Under the pieces are notes generated by a model. That model did no database searches. It had not been told where the DNA came from and saw nothing but the letters and a program-made list of their open reading frames with translations. Below, piece after piece: positions 1-7,468 of a stretch of DNA of 19,008 bases. Positions within the stretch are counted from its first letter, which is position 1; every line of letters starts with the position of its first letter. The DNA lies in assembly GCA_035549175.1 (NCBI GenBank), contig DASZRL010000128.1, positions 1 through 19,008 of the forward strand, read 5' to 3'. Source of the stretch: DASTSN01 sp035549175. Its GTDB lineage: Bacteria > Bacteroidota > Bacteroidia > Chitinophagales > Chitinophagaceae. The position numbers were made by a program, and so were the translations under genes.

Positions 1-1193
1 AGGTTGTAGGAAGGCACCGGGGGAAAGTCTATCGCCGGGACCTTGCCCGGATACTGGCCGTGGTGGTGATCAACCGGGTAATCCCCCACCGCCACGCCGG
101 TGCGGAACAGGGTGTAGTCGAAAGGCCGCAGGATATGGTTGAGATTGAAGCGAACCACGCCGCGTACCCGGCGGCCTTCCCGGTTATAGGGGATCAGGGC
201 CAGTCCCCCGTCCAGTTCATCGGTAGCCAGCCGGAGTTTTTTCAGGCCCAGCCGGGTCTGCAGGAAGTACAGGAATCCCCGGGTCTGGTCGCGGGCCTTC
301 TCGTAGCCCGCGCGACGTTCCGCCTCATGGCCCTCCACGACATTCAGGTAATAGTCGTTGCCATGAAAGGGCCAGTTGATCATGTACTTATTATTGGGGA
401 GTTTGCCGTAGGCTAACATCTTGGCGGTATTCCCGTTCCAGGGCTTTCCCTGGCAGGGCGCATCGGTATTGCAGCAGTAATAGCGCCGCTCATCGTAGTC
501 CGCCGGACGACGGATCCCCTTTGCCGGACCCCGGCCGTCCAGGCGTACGATGGCCGTCCAGGTGATATCCTGAATGATCGGGTAGGTACCCGGGGCCTGG
601 GATTCACCGGTCTGGGCCGGATCCTCCATGCCCAGGTCGTAGTCGGCGCCCGCGCCGGCCAGAACATCGCCCAGTTCGGTGGCGTCGATCACCAGGCGGG
701 CCTCGATTCGCAGGGAGGATCCGTTCCCCGCCCGGAACAAGGCGCCCTGCACGCGGGATCCCTCCATCAGGACCTGTTCGAACCGGTAGCCATACAGGAC
801 GGTAAGTGATTTTTCCCGGGCTGCCCAGGCTTTGAAAATGCTGTCGGCCACGTGCGGTTCAAAGCAGGTGTTGCTCACCCAGCCGGTATTCAGCTCCCGG
901 GTACCGTAGTGCCTGTAGAGCGCCTGGCGGAACTCTTCCCACATGCCGCTGGGCAGTTCGTCATTGCCATCCGTGCAGGACACGCCGGCGGCGGACAGCA
1001 TGCCTCCCAGCATGCGCGTCGGTTCCACCAGGACCGTCTGAACCTGCCGGCGCGCGCACTGGATGGCGGCGGCCGTTCCGCCGGTTCCACCCCCGATTAC
1101 CAGTACATCGGTCCGGAGGATCCGGCTGGTGTCCTGGGCACTGGCCCCGCCCAGCATACCAAGACCTAAAAGAAGAAGGCATACACGCAGCAT
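1..1193 (-). CDS. Secreted FAD-dependent oxidoreductase (FAD_oxidored-type), C-terminus cut by window edge
   Basis: About 397 residues are visible; the frame stays open to base 1, so the C-terminus lies outside the window. The ATG at 1193 is followed by a hydrophobic leader (MLRVCLLLLGLGMLGGASAQ) that reads as a Sec signal peptide. Next comes a Rossmann dinucleotide-binding start, DVLVIGGGTGGTAAAIQCAR, at about residues 29-48, with the GxGxxG-type FAD phosphate loop. A later IDATELGDVLA segment is typical of the FAD_oxidored family (PF12831-like), where it forms part of the second FAD-contact region. In Bacteroidota and Planctomycetota such exported flavoproteins often lie near sugar-degradation genes, but their substrates are mostly unknown. 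Its left-hand neighbours are not visible. To its right is ssb, separated by a terminator, so it probably has its own promoter. I saw no good TAnnTTTG box in the roughly 50 bases upstream. Family is confident; substrate is unknown. Confidence 0.85.
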   Translation of the reverse strand, partial: MLRVCLLLLGLGMLGGASAQDTSRILRTDVLVIGGGTGGTAAAIQCARRQVQTVLVEPTRMLGGMLSAAGVSCTDGNDELPSGMWEEFRQALYRHYGTRELNTGWVSNTCFEPHVADSIFKAWAAREKSLTVLYGYRFEQVLMEGSRVQGALFRAGNGSSLRIEARLVIDATELGDVLAGAGADYDLGMEDPAQTGESQAPGTYPIIQDITWTAIVRLDGRGPAKGIRRPADYDERRYYCCNTDAPCQGKPWNGNTAKMLAYGKLPNNKYMINWPFHGNDYYLNVVEGHEAERRAGYEKARDQTRGFLYFLQTRLGLKKLRLATDELDGGLALIPYNREGRRVRGVVRFNLNHILRPFDYTLFRTGVAVGDYPVDHHHGQYPGKVPAIDFPPVPSYN

Positions 1194-1245
1194 GAACGAC
1201 CCATTTGGTTAGGGGATGAATCTAACAGATTTTCACACCCGGGCC

Positions 1246-1280
1246 AAAAAATACAGGCTCCGGGATCTCCCGGAGCCTGT
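1246..1280 (-). terminator. Rho-independent terminator of ssb
   Basis: A perfect 12-bp inverted repeat (ACAGGCTCCGGG at 1253-1264 against 1269-1280) encloses a 4-base loop. On the minus strand it is followed by a run of six T (1246-1251). It lies 25 bases past the ssb stop codon and separates ssb from the FAD oxidoreductase gene. Confidence 0.92.
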
Positions 1281-1305
1281 CCTGACATACCAAATCTGGT
1301 GTCCC

Positions 1306-1728
1306 CTAAAACGGTAAATCGTCGATGGGTTCGGTAATTTCACTGGCGGAAGGCAGGCTGGCAGAACCGGCCGATGCCGCGGGTTGCATGGGGGACATAC
1401 CACCTGCTTCTCCCCGGCCGCCCAGCAACTGTACATCGCGGACCCGCAGGGACAGCGAGGCGCCGGCCGTGCCGTCCTGGCGTGTGAAGGTCCTCACCTC
1501 GGGTGTTCCTTCCACATATACCTGCTTGCCTTTGGTCAGGTAAGGAGATATCCCGGTCCGGTCCGTCCAGTAGGCACAATCCACCCAGGTCGTCTTTTCC
1601 TGGTTGTTGCCCTGGCTGTCGCGGTATTTTTCCGTGTGCGCGACGGTAAAATTGATGACATTCTTGCCGTTGACCGTATTGACGATACAGTCCTTGCCCA
1701 GGTTTCCGATAACTTGCATTTTGATCAT
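1306..1728 (-). CDS. ssb: Single-stranded DNA-binding protein
   Basis: This 140-residue protein binds single-stranded DNA during replication, recombination and repair, normally as a tetramer. The OB fold covers about residues 4-105 (MQVIGNLGKDC, then VINFTVAHTEKY, then TTWVDCAYW, then the KGKQVYVEGTPEVRTF strand). A Gly/Ser/Pro/Ala-rich linker follows, and the protein ends in IDDLPF, the acidic tip through which SSB recruits partner proteins, in the form usual for Bacteroidota. The frame is open further upstream, to 2049, but that extension overlaps the divergent oxidoreductase gene and has no SSB-like sequence. I chose the ATG at 1728 (MIKMQV); the ATG at 1719 is also possible and gives the more common MQVIGN start. 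The gene stands alone, with a terminator behind it and a divergent gene in front. No convincing -7 box was found; a TAAATTG about 40 bases upstream is only a weak candidate. Confidence 0.96.
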   Translation of the reverse strand: MIKMQVIGNLGKDCIVNTVNGKNVINFTVAHTEKYRDSQGNNQEKTTWVDCAYWTDRTGISPYLTKGKQVYVEGTPEVRTFTRQDGTAGASLSLRVRDVQLLGGRGEAGGMSPMQPAASAGSASLPSASEITEPIDDLPF

Positions 1729-1865
1729 AGTACTCCGATTTAATAGTGCGTAAAAAAGTTGAACTAGCAATTTAGGCGAATTTGACCACTCCGGAGACCC
1801 GGGTCGATCTTTTAGACCAGGATGTTTGGCGAATGTGCATAACTTACCAGCCCGGGGGACCGGAG

Positions 1866-1894
1866 CGGGTATTCCCGGGTATTGCCTATCTTTA
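1866..1894 (+). promoter_or_regulatory. Candidate promoter region of the Gfo/Idh/MocA gene with paired direct repeats
   Basis: TATCTTTA at 1887-1894 differs from the Bacteroidota -7 consensus TAnnTTTG only in the last base, and ends 28 bases before the ATG at 1922. Just upstream, the octamer CGGGTATT occurs twice, at 1866-1873 and 1876-1883, exactly 10 bases apart (one helical turn), with the second copy ending three bases before the -7 box. No -33 TTG is visible. The repeats could be a regulator site; this is inference. Confidence 0.4.
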
Positions 1895-1921
1895 GAAACA
1901 CTAAACCAACACGATTGTGCC

Positions 1922-3238
1922 ATGCGTCGAAGAGAATTTATCCGCCAGACTTCCCTGGCCACTGCCGCCGGCATCACTATTCTTGATTTCCCCGTCTTCG
2001 GCAGGAAAGCCCCCAGCAACAAAGTAGTCGTAGCCGTCATGGGCGTCAACAGCCGGGGCGCCTACCTGGCCCAGTGCTACTCCCAGCTGGAAAATGTGGA
2101 GGTGGCCTACCTGTGTGATGTGGAGGAGGGCGCCCTTCGCAACGGCCTGGAGGCCGTCAAGGCGGCGCGGCGCCAGCCTGCGGTGGTTCGTGACATCCGG
2201 GAACTGGTAAAAAAACCGGACTTTGACGCACTCATTATCGCAGCACCGGACCACTGGCATACCCCGGCCGCCATTTTGGGAGCCTCCCATGGCAAGCACG
2301 TCTATGTGGAAAAACCCTGCGGCCAAAACCCCTACGAGGGCGAACTGATCGCAAAGGCCTACCAGCGCTATGGCAAACTCATCCAGATGGGTAATCAGCG
2401 CCGCTCCTTTCCCACCCTGATCCAGGCCGCCGCGGAAGTCCGCAGCGGCCTGATCGGCAAGGCCTACTTTGCCAAGGCCTGGTACAACAATAACCGCAAA
2501 TCCATCGGCACCGGCAAAAAGGTGCCCGTACCCCCAACCCTGAACTTTGAACTCTGGCAGGGACCGGCGCCCCGCCGTACCTACCAGGACAACCTGGTAC
2601 ACTACAACTGGCATTGGTTCTGGCATTGGGGAACCGGGGAGGTGTGCAACAACGGCACCCATGAAATCGACTGCTGCCGGTGGTTCCTGGGAGTGGATTA
2701 CCCCACCAAGGTCACTTCCTCCGGCGGGCGGTATGCCTTCCACGACGACTGGCAGACTCCGGATACCCAGGTTACCGCGTATGAGTTTGCCGAAGGAAAG
2801 GCCATTACCTGGGAAGGCCGCAGCTGTAACAATTACCCGGTAGAGGGTGCCGGACGAGGCTTTATCATTTACGGGGACCAGGGAACCCTGGTCAACGACG
2901 GGGGCGGCGATTACCGGGTCTATGATTACACCAATAAGCTGGTCAGGGAAATTAAGGCCAATGTAAAGGCCGAGGCGGGCAATACCGTCAGTTCGACGGG
3001 CAACCTGGATTTCTACCATTTCGGAAACTTCGTGGAAAGCATCCGGGGAAATGCCACCCTTACCTCCCCGGTAACGGAAGGCCATCAAAGCGTCCTGCTC
3101 TGCCACCTGGGCAACATAGCCCAGCGGACCGGGCGTACCCTGCACTGCGACCCCCGCAACGGGCATATCCTCCACGACGCCGAAGCGATGAAACTCTGGA
3201 AGCGCACTTACGAAAAAGGCTGGGAACCCACCCTGTGA
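1922..3238 (+). CDS. Tat-exported Gfo/Idh/MocA family oxidoreductase
   Basis: This is a 438-residue NAD(P)-dependent sugar dehydrogenase-type protein. It begins with a twin-arginine leader (MRRREFIRQTS then a hydrophobic stretch), indicating folded export to the periplasm, probably with bound cofactor. The Rossmann domain follows from about residue 35 (VVVAVMGVNSRGAYLA, a GxxxxG nucleotide loop). The signature EKP motif is present (GKHVYVEKPCGQ, about residues 131-142), where the Lys is the usual catalytic residue. The C-terminal substrate domain has GNQRRS and the HEIDCCRWFLGVDYPTKV helix, where His and Asp are commonly catalytic. The ATG at 1922 is chosen because it starts the Tat motif; the frame is open 32 codons upstream but without sense. 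It converges on the DUF1080 gene with only 16 bases between stops. Some exported Gfo/Idh/MocA enzymes are known to oxidise or reduce the 3-position of sugars, which suits that neighbour. The substrate is not known. Confidence 0.93.
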   Translation: MRRREFIRQTSLATAAGITILDFPVFGRKAPSNKVVVAVMGVNSRGAYLAQCYSQLENVEVAYLCDVEEGALRNGLEAVKAARRQPAVVRDIRELVKKPDFDALIIAAPDHWHTPAAILGASHGKHVYVEKPCGQNPYEGELIAKAYQRYGKLIQMGNQRRSFPTLIQAAAEVRSGLIGKAYFAKAWYNNNRKSIGTGKKVPVPPTLNFELWQGPAPRRTYQDNLVHYNWHWFWHWGTGEVCNNGTHEIDCCRWFLGVDYPTKVTSSGGRYAFHDDWQTPDTQVTAYEFAEGKAITWEGRSCNNYPVEGAGRGFIIYGDQGTLVNDGGGDYRVYDYTNKLVREIKANVKAEAGNTVSSTGNLDFYHFGNFVESIRGNATLTSPVTEGHQSVLLCHLGNIAQRTGRTLHCDPRNGHILHDAEAMKLWKRTYEKGWEPTL

Positions 3239-3254
3239 AAGGAGCCGGCCTTCC

Positions 3255-4631
3255 CTAGCGGAGCCGGCGGATCTTGATACTGCGGAAGCTCACTTCATTG
3301 CCATGGTCCTGCAGCAGGATATGTCCCTGCGGGGCTTCCCCGTAATGATTCCACACTTTGAACTTGCTGATGGACACCAGTTGCCGGAAGGCTGCTGAGC
3401 CGCGGTCGTATTCAAGCACCTTGACCCCGTTGAGGTAATGCTCCACATGGTTATCGGGATATACTACAATGCGTCCGGAGTTCCATTCACCCGGGGGGTG
3501 CACGAACCGCGCCTGCTTGTTGGCCGCAATCAGGTCATACAGGGAGGCCAGGGTACGGTCCCCGTCCCTGCCCAGTTTGGCATCCGGGTGGCGTTCATCA
3601 TCCAGGACCTGGTATTCCAGGCCGATCGCCGATCCCTCGTTATGTTCGTCCAGGGTGACAAAATACTTTACCCCGCTGTTGGCGCCCGGGGTAATGCGGA
3701 ACTGAAAGGACAGATCGAAGGCACTGAACTGTTCCCGGGTCACAATATCCCCCCCGTTGGCCGATTCTTTGCCCTGGGACCCCAGCACGGTGATCATACC
3801 GTGACTGATCTCCCAGCCCTGGCTGGGAAACGCCTGTTTATAGGCCCCGACCCACCCCTGGGAAGAATGGCCGTCGAACAGGAGCTTCCATCCCTGCTTT
3901 TTCTCATACTCGGTCAGGTGGTTGGGTACCAGGTCGACTACATACACACCTGGCGGGAACGGGGTCGGATGGATGTCCCGGGTCCGGATCCGGATGTCGC
4001 GGAAGTAAACTTTTTCACCAGGCGCTGCTCCGTTTCCGATGGCATGGACCTGCAGGCCGATCAGCCCCTGGTTGCGGGTAAGGGTATCCACGAAATACGC
4101 AACGGGTATGCCATTCAGCCAGGTGCAGACCCGGTTGCCGAAACACTCCACCCGGATGCGGTTATACATGCCCCGGCGGAAGGCCTGCTGGGCCTGGGGA
4201 TGCAGCGACACGGGATACAGCCAGTCACGCCGCCCCTCGTCATACAGCCCGCCGCTCCAGGCCCGGGCGGAGGGATCCAGTTCGAACTGGTAACCATATA
4301 CCTTTCCCAGGCCGTCATGGCCAGCGGGATCAAAATTGCTGTGAAACTGGACGCCGGAGTTCATGGTGCTGTCGTCCACCCGGGCTTCGAGCTCCAGGAT
4401 AAAATCCCCGGGAAACTGCCGCTCACTGACCAGGAATGAATTCGGGGATCCGGCCGCGGTGGTGCCTACAATGGCCCCGTTCTCCACCGTATAGGTGGCA
4501 GTGCCGGTCAGCTGTTTCCAACCCCGGAGTGTTTTGCCGTCAAACAGACGGATGGACGGGCCGGTTCCCTGCTGGGCAGCGAGGTGAACGGCCGGCAGCA
4601 GGAGCGCCAGGAAGCCAAGGATTCTTTTCAT
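3255..4631 (-). CDS. Secreted tandem DUF1080 protein (3-keto-glycoside hydrolase-like, two domains)
   Basis: This 458-residue protein has a signal peptide (MKRILGFLALLLPAVHLAAQ) and two copies of the DUF1080 / 3-keto-disaccharide hydrolase domain (PF06439-like), a concanavalin-type beta-sandwich. Copy one spans about residues 27-217 and opens with IRLFDGKTLRGWKQL. Copy two spans about 247-455 and opens with LLFDGHSSQGW. Both carry the family's (N)SGVQFHS / NSGVKYF-type strand (91-98 and 318-324), a YEFE/LEYQVLDD-type strand and a FxxGxWN-type segment. Family members cleave 3-keto-glycosides or act as general sugar-binding modules. Single-domain forms of about 200-280 residues are common, so the double form is notable. 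The ATG at 4631 is chosen because it begins the signal peptide; the frame extends 8 codons further up. TAATTTTA at 4688-4695 (minus) is a weak -7 candidate. It is convergent with the Gfo/Idh/MocA gene and codirectional with the phosphodiesterase gene, 126 bases downstream of it. Confidence 0.92.
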   Translation of the reverse strand: MKRILGFLALLLPAVHLAAQQGTGPSIRLFDGKTLRGWKQLTGTATYTVENGAIVGTTAAGSPNSFLVSERQFPGDFILELEARVDDSTMNSGVQFHSNFDPAGHDGLGKVYGYQFELDPSARAWSGGLYDEGRRDWLYPVSLHPQAQQAFRRGMYNRIRVECFGNRVCTWLNGIPVAYFVDTLTRNQGLIGLQVHAIGNGAAPGEKVYFRDIRIRTRDIHPTPFPPGVYVVDLVPNHLTEYEKKQGWKLLFDGHSSQGWVGAYKQAFPSQGWEISHGMITVLGSQGKESANGGDIVTREQFSAFDLSFQFRITPGANSGVKYFVTLDEHNEGSAIGLEYQVLDDERHPDAKLGRDGDRTLASLYDLIAANKQARFVHPPGEWNSGRIVVYPDNHVEHYLNGVKVLEYDRGSAAFRQLVSISKFKVWNHYGEAPQGHILLQDHGNEVSFRSIKIRRLR

Positions 4632-4757
4632 ATGCATGCATTCGTGTAAGGACAATCACCGGATCGGGAACCCGGCAGGTTACTGCCTAAAATTAATGAT
4701 AACCCGCGATTCGGAGCATAGACCCGGCCGTGAGGCAGGGACCTGCCGCAGAAAAGG

Positions 4758-6017
4758 TCAATGGCCCGGGCCGGAGGTTTCCCCGCGCAGCGTGACCCAG
4801 CGGTTCAGCATACCATGGGGCGTTTCCAGGACGATTTTGTAAAAACCGGAGGGCCGTGTCCGGACATCCAGGCGGGCTGAGCCCCGGGTCAGCGGAACGG
4901 TACGCACCAGGTGGTACGTGTCCGGTTCGCCGGTCCCAAACCGGTTGGTGGTGGCCAGCCAGATCCGGGCTGTTCCCTTTTTTTCCAGGGGTGTCCAACG
5001 GACCTGCAATTCACCCGGCTTCGGGGAGGTTACCGCCAGCCCGGACGCGGAGAGCGGGCCGGTCAGCGGCACCCCGTCGAGTTCCCGGAGGACCGCTTCG
5101 GGCAGGGTAAGCCCGAGATGACGGGCCATGGAAGGCATGATGTCGACGATGCCCGGAGGGTGGGCCACAAACCAGGGGTTTACCCCACGGGCGTTGGTGA
5201 CGATCCAGGTGCGGCGCTCGCGGTCACTCTGGCCACCATGATTTCTACCCGAGATGCTGTCGCGGCCGTGGTCGGTGGTGACATAGATCTCCCAATCCTC
5301 CCCGTACTGCGCCTCCCGCTGGGTGATGGCCTGGTAAATGCGCCCCACCTGGTCGTCCATCATTCGGACCGCCTGGTAAAAGGCCGGCCCATCGCCGTAG
5401 CGGTGCCCCATATCATCGGTGTATTCCAGGTAAACCCACGTGAGGTCGGGCCCCTGGCTTCGCACGCAGGCGGCCGCGGCGTCAGCGACCGCTTCATCGA
5501 TCCGGTGCATGTAGAGACCGGCGGGATCATGGGGGTAGGTTACCGTATCGGTTTCGAGACCGTCAAGGTGATAATCGACGTGCAGCATGCCGGTCTGCGG
5601 CAGGCTGTCGCCCACCAGCCTGGTGCGGTTATCCAGCCAGCTGGAAAAAATGGCCGTACGCCGCCCGGGTTGCTGTGCCTGGAGCAGGCGAAACAAGGTC
5701 CAGTAATGATAATTCGGTGCGGCAATTGCATTGTCCCACACATTATGCTTGTTCACCCAGGTGCCGGTCAGCAGGCTGTTGTATCCCACGGCCGAGATGG
5801 TCGGCGTCTGGCTGTACCCGCCCCGCTCCCCGCCGACGTAGGCACGCAGGTAGGCCCCCCTGGCGGCAATCCGGTCCAGGTGCGGCGTCGCCACCTTTTC
5901 TATCACATCGGCCGGGATCCCGTCCGCAATGACAAAAAGCACCTTGTGGGAAGCCGGCTGGCCGGCGGTCTGCAAAACCACCCACAACCCGCAGAAAAGC
6001 AGTACGATAGGGCGCAT
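4758..6017 (-). CDS. Secreted type I phosphodiesterase / nucleotide pyrophosphatase family protein (alkaline phosphatase superfamily)
   Basis: This 419-residue protein starts with a signal peptide (MRPIVLLFCGLWVVLQTAGQ). The alkaline-phosphatase-superfamily metal sites can be followed: Asp32 in VIADGIP; YTDDMGHRYG (Asp201, His205); TTDHGRD (Asp249, His250); and RNHGG (His260). In nucleotide pyrophosphatases the nucleophile is the Thr of a TFPNHYSLVTG-like motif. Here the aligned segment is SAVGYNSLLTG, with Ser75 at that position. The catalytic domain ends near residue 320. About 100 residues follow (SGLAVTSPKPGELQVRWTP onward) that look like a C-terminal beta-sandwich or FN3-like domain, with YHLVRTVPLTRG in it. 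It probably hydrolyses a phosphate ester or diester outside the cytoplasm; the substrate is unknown. The ATG at 6017 is chosen because it begins the signal peptide; 29 further codons are open upstream. The gene is divergent from mnmA. Confidence 0.9.
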   Translation of the reverse strand: MRPIVLLFCGLWVVLQTAGQPASHKVLFVIADGIPADVIEKVATPHLDRIAARGAYLRAYVGGERGGYSQTPTISAVGYNSLLTGTWVNKHNVWDNAIAAPNYHYWTLFRLLQAQQPGRRTAIFSSWLDNRTRLVGDSLPQTGMLHVDYHLDGLETDTVTYPHDPAGLYMHRIDEAVADAAAACVRSQGPDLTWVYLEYTDDMGHRYGDGPAFYQAVRMMDDQVGRIYQAITQREAQYGEDWEIYVTTDHGRDSISGRNHGGQSDRERRTWIVTNARGVNPWFVAHPPGIVDIMPSMARHLGLTLPEAVLRELDGVPLTGPLSASGLAVTSPKPGELQVRWTPLEKKGTARIWLATTNRFGTGEPDTYHLVRTVPLTRGSARLDVRTRPSGFYKIVLETPHGMLNRWVTLRGETSGPGH

Positions 6018-6036
6018 AAATTTCCTGATTTGGGTG

Positions 6037-6043
6037 CAAAATA
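6037..6043 (-). promoter_or_regulatory. Weak -7-like box ahead of the phosphodiesterase gene
   Basis: On the minus strand TATTTTG lies 20 bases from the ATG at 6017. It resembles the Bacteroidota -7 element TAnnTTTG with one base missing between TA and TTTG. Its position matches the other start-proximal boxes in the window, which is the main argument for it. Confidence 0.25.
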
Positions 6044-6136
6044 CGCATTCAGCCGGCCCCGGCTCCCCCTGGCATTTTAAATAATTGTGACCGGTCGGGG
6101 GCAAAACCCGCCTGCCGCCGCCCCCCGGAATAACCG

Positions 6137-6144
6137 TATCTTTG
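6137..6144 (+). promoter_or_regulatory. Promoter -7 box of mnmA
   Basis: TATCTTTG fits the Bacteroidota sigma -7 consensus TAnnTTTG exactly and ends 22 bases before the mnmA ATG. The expected -33 position is GC-rich, with no TTG. Confidence 0.65.
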
Positions 6145-6165
6145 CAGCTTGCAATTTTTTACACT

Positions 6166-7296
6166 ATGAGCCGAAAAGGAAAAGTGCTGGTAGCCATGAG
6201 CGGCGGGATCGACAGTACCGTCACTGCGCTGATGCTGCATGACCAGGGTTATGAGGTGGTGGGCATCACCATGAAGACCTGGGATTACAGCAGCTCCGGA
6301 GGCAGTAAAAAGGAAACCGGATGCTGCAACGTGGATAGCTTCAATGATGCGCGGATGGCAGCCGTGCAGCACGGCTTTCCCCATTACATCCTGGATATCC
6401 GGGAAGAGTTCGGCGGATTTGTCATTGACAACTTCGTGGAGGAATACCTGGCCGGGCGGACGCCCAATCCCTGCGTACTCTGCAACACCCATATCAAATG
6501 GCGGGCCCTGCTCAAGCGGGCGGATGCCCTGGACTGCGAATTCATTGCAACCGGCCATTATGCCAAAATCCGCCGTCACGATAACGGCCGGTACGTGGTC
6601 AGCAAGGCAGTGGACGAGACCAAGGATCAGAGTTACGTCCTGTGGGGCCTCCAGCAGGACCTGCTTGGCCGCACCCTGCTGCCGCTGGGTCCCTACCGGA
6701 AGACGGAAATCCGCAAAATGGCCCTGGATTACGGCTACCCGGAGCTGGCCCAGAAAAGCGAGAGCTATGAAATCTGCTTCGTGCCGGACAACGACTACCG
6801 GGGTTTCCTGAAAAGGCGCGTGGAAGGGTTGGAGGAAAAGGTCAAGGGAGGCTACTTTGCGGACCGGCAGGGCCGGATCCTGGGTCAGCACAAGGGCTAT
6901 CCCTTTTATACGGTCGGCCAGCGCAAGGGACTGGACATTGCCCTGGGCAGGCCGGTGTACGTAACCCGGATCGACCCCCAGACCAATACCGTCGTGCTGG
7001 GTGACGAACAGGACCTGGATGCCAATGATATGCTGGTAGGCAAACTGAACTGGATCAAATACGAAGGCGTCACCCCGGGTTGGGAGGCCACGACCAAGAT
7101 CCGCTACAAGGACCGCGGAAGCCTGTCCAACCTGTACCCCCAGGAAGGTTCCGTGCGTGTGCGGTTCTTTGAGCCGGTAAAGGGCATTGCACCCGGCCAG
7201 AGCGCGGTTTTCTATGAAGGAGAAGATGTTATAGGGGGCGGTATCATCCAGGCCGGCTCCCTGGCCGGCCCCGCAGCCCCGCGGGACGCCCGGTAA
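6166..7296 (+). CDS. mnmA: tRNA-specific 2-thiouridylase MnmA
   Basis: This 376-residue cytoplasmic enzyme puts sulfur on U34 of the tRNAs for Lys, Glu and Gln, using ATP and sulfur relayed from a cysteine desulfurase. The PP-loop SGGIDS (residues 12-17) activates the uridine by adenylation. The two catalytic cysteines are visible: Cys103 in NPCVLCN and Cys204 in YEICFVPDND. The family signatures GHYAK (130-134), KDQSYVLW (153-160) and the later HKGYPFYTVGQRKGL segment are intact. A C-terminal beta-barrel follows, ending in a short Ala/Gly/Pro tail (SLAGPAAPRDAR) that is poorly conserved in the family. The ATG at 6166 is chosen because MSRKGKVLVAMSGG matches the normal family start; an upstream in-frame start (6142) overlaps the promoter box. 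A terminator follows, so it is probably monocistronic. Confidence 0.97.
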   Translation: MSRKGKVLVAMSGGIDSTVTALMLHDQGYEVVGITMKTWDYSSSGGSKKETGCCNVDSFNDARMAAVQHGFPHYILDIREEFGGFVIDNFVEEYLAGRTPNPCVLCNTHIKWRALLKRADALDCEFIATGHYAKIRRHDNGRYVVSKAVDETKDQSYVLWGLQQDLLGRTLLPLGPYRKTEIRKMALDYGYPELAQKSESYEICFVPDNDYRGFLKRRVEGLEEKVKGGYFADRQGRILGQHKGYPFYTVGQRKGLDIALGRPVYVTRIDPQTNTVVLGDEQDLDANDMLVGKLNWIKYEGVTPGWEATTKIRYKDRGSLSNLYPQEGSVRVRFFEPVKGIAPGQSAVFYEGEDVIGGGIIQAGSLAGPAAPRDAR

Positions 7297-7355
7297 GCTG
7301 GCTGGGTCGGTTCGGTCATGATTTTCAGGCAATAAAGTGCCTGCCTGATCGTTCT

Positions 7356-7388
7356 AAAGCGGGAATACAGGCTATTGCCGCTTTTTTT
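7356..7388 (+). terminator. Rho-independent terminator of mnmA
   Basis: AAAGCGG (7356-7362) pairs with CCGCTTT (7378-7384). Inside it, AATA pairs with TATT around a 5-base loop after a single G/G mismatch. The stem runs into seven T (7382-7388). It sits 60 bases past the mnmA stop. A smaller hairpin, CAGGCA...TGCCTG (7326-7343), lies just before it. Confidence 0.85.
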
Positions 7389-7468
7389 GTGTCCCAAAAG
7401 CCACCTATCCTGGAAAAATCAGTCAACTTAACTAACCCGAAGTAGCCGTGAACTGCACTCCCCTTCGT

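Noticed and set aside
1729..2049. Upstream extension of ssb by about 107 codons
   Set aside because: It overlaps the divergent oxidoreductase gene and its promoter region, and SSB homology begins only at MIKMQVIGN.
1901..3175. Long minus-strand open frame (424 codons) opposite the Gfo/Idh/MocA gene
   Set aside because: It lies wholly inside a gene with clear motifs and has no recognisable domain. Long antisense frames are expected in GC-rich genes and also occur opposite mnmA, the S8 protease, sucA and sucB.
4734..4747. GGCAGG...CCTGCC inverted repeat after the phosphodiesterase gene as a terminator
   Set aside because: The loop is only two bases and no T-run follows on the minus strand.
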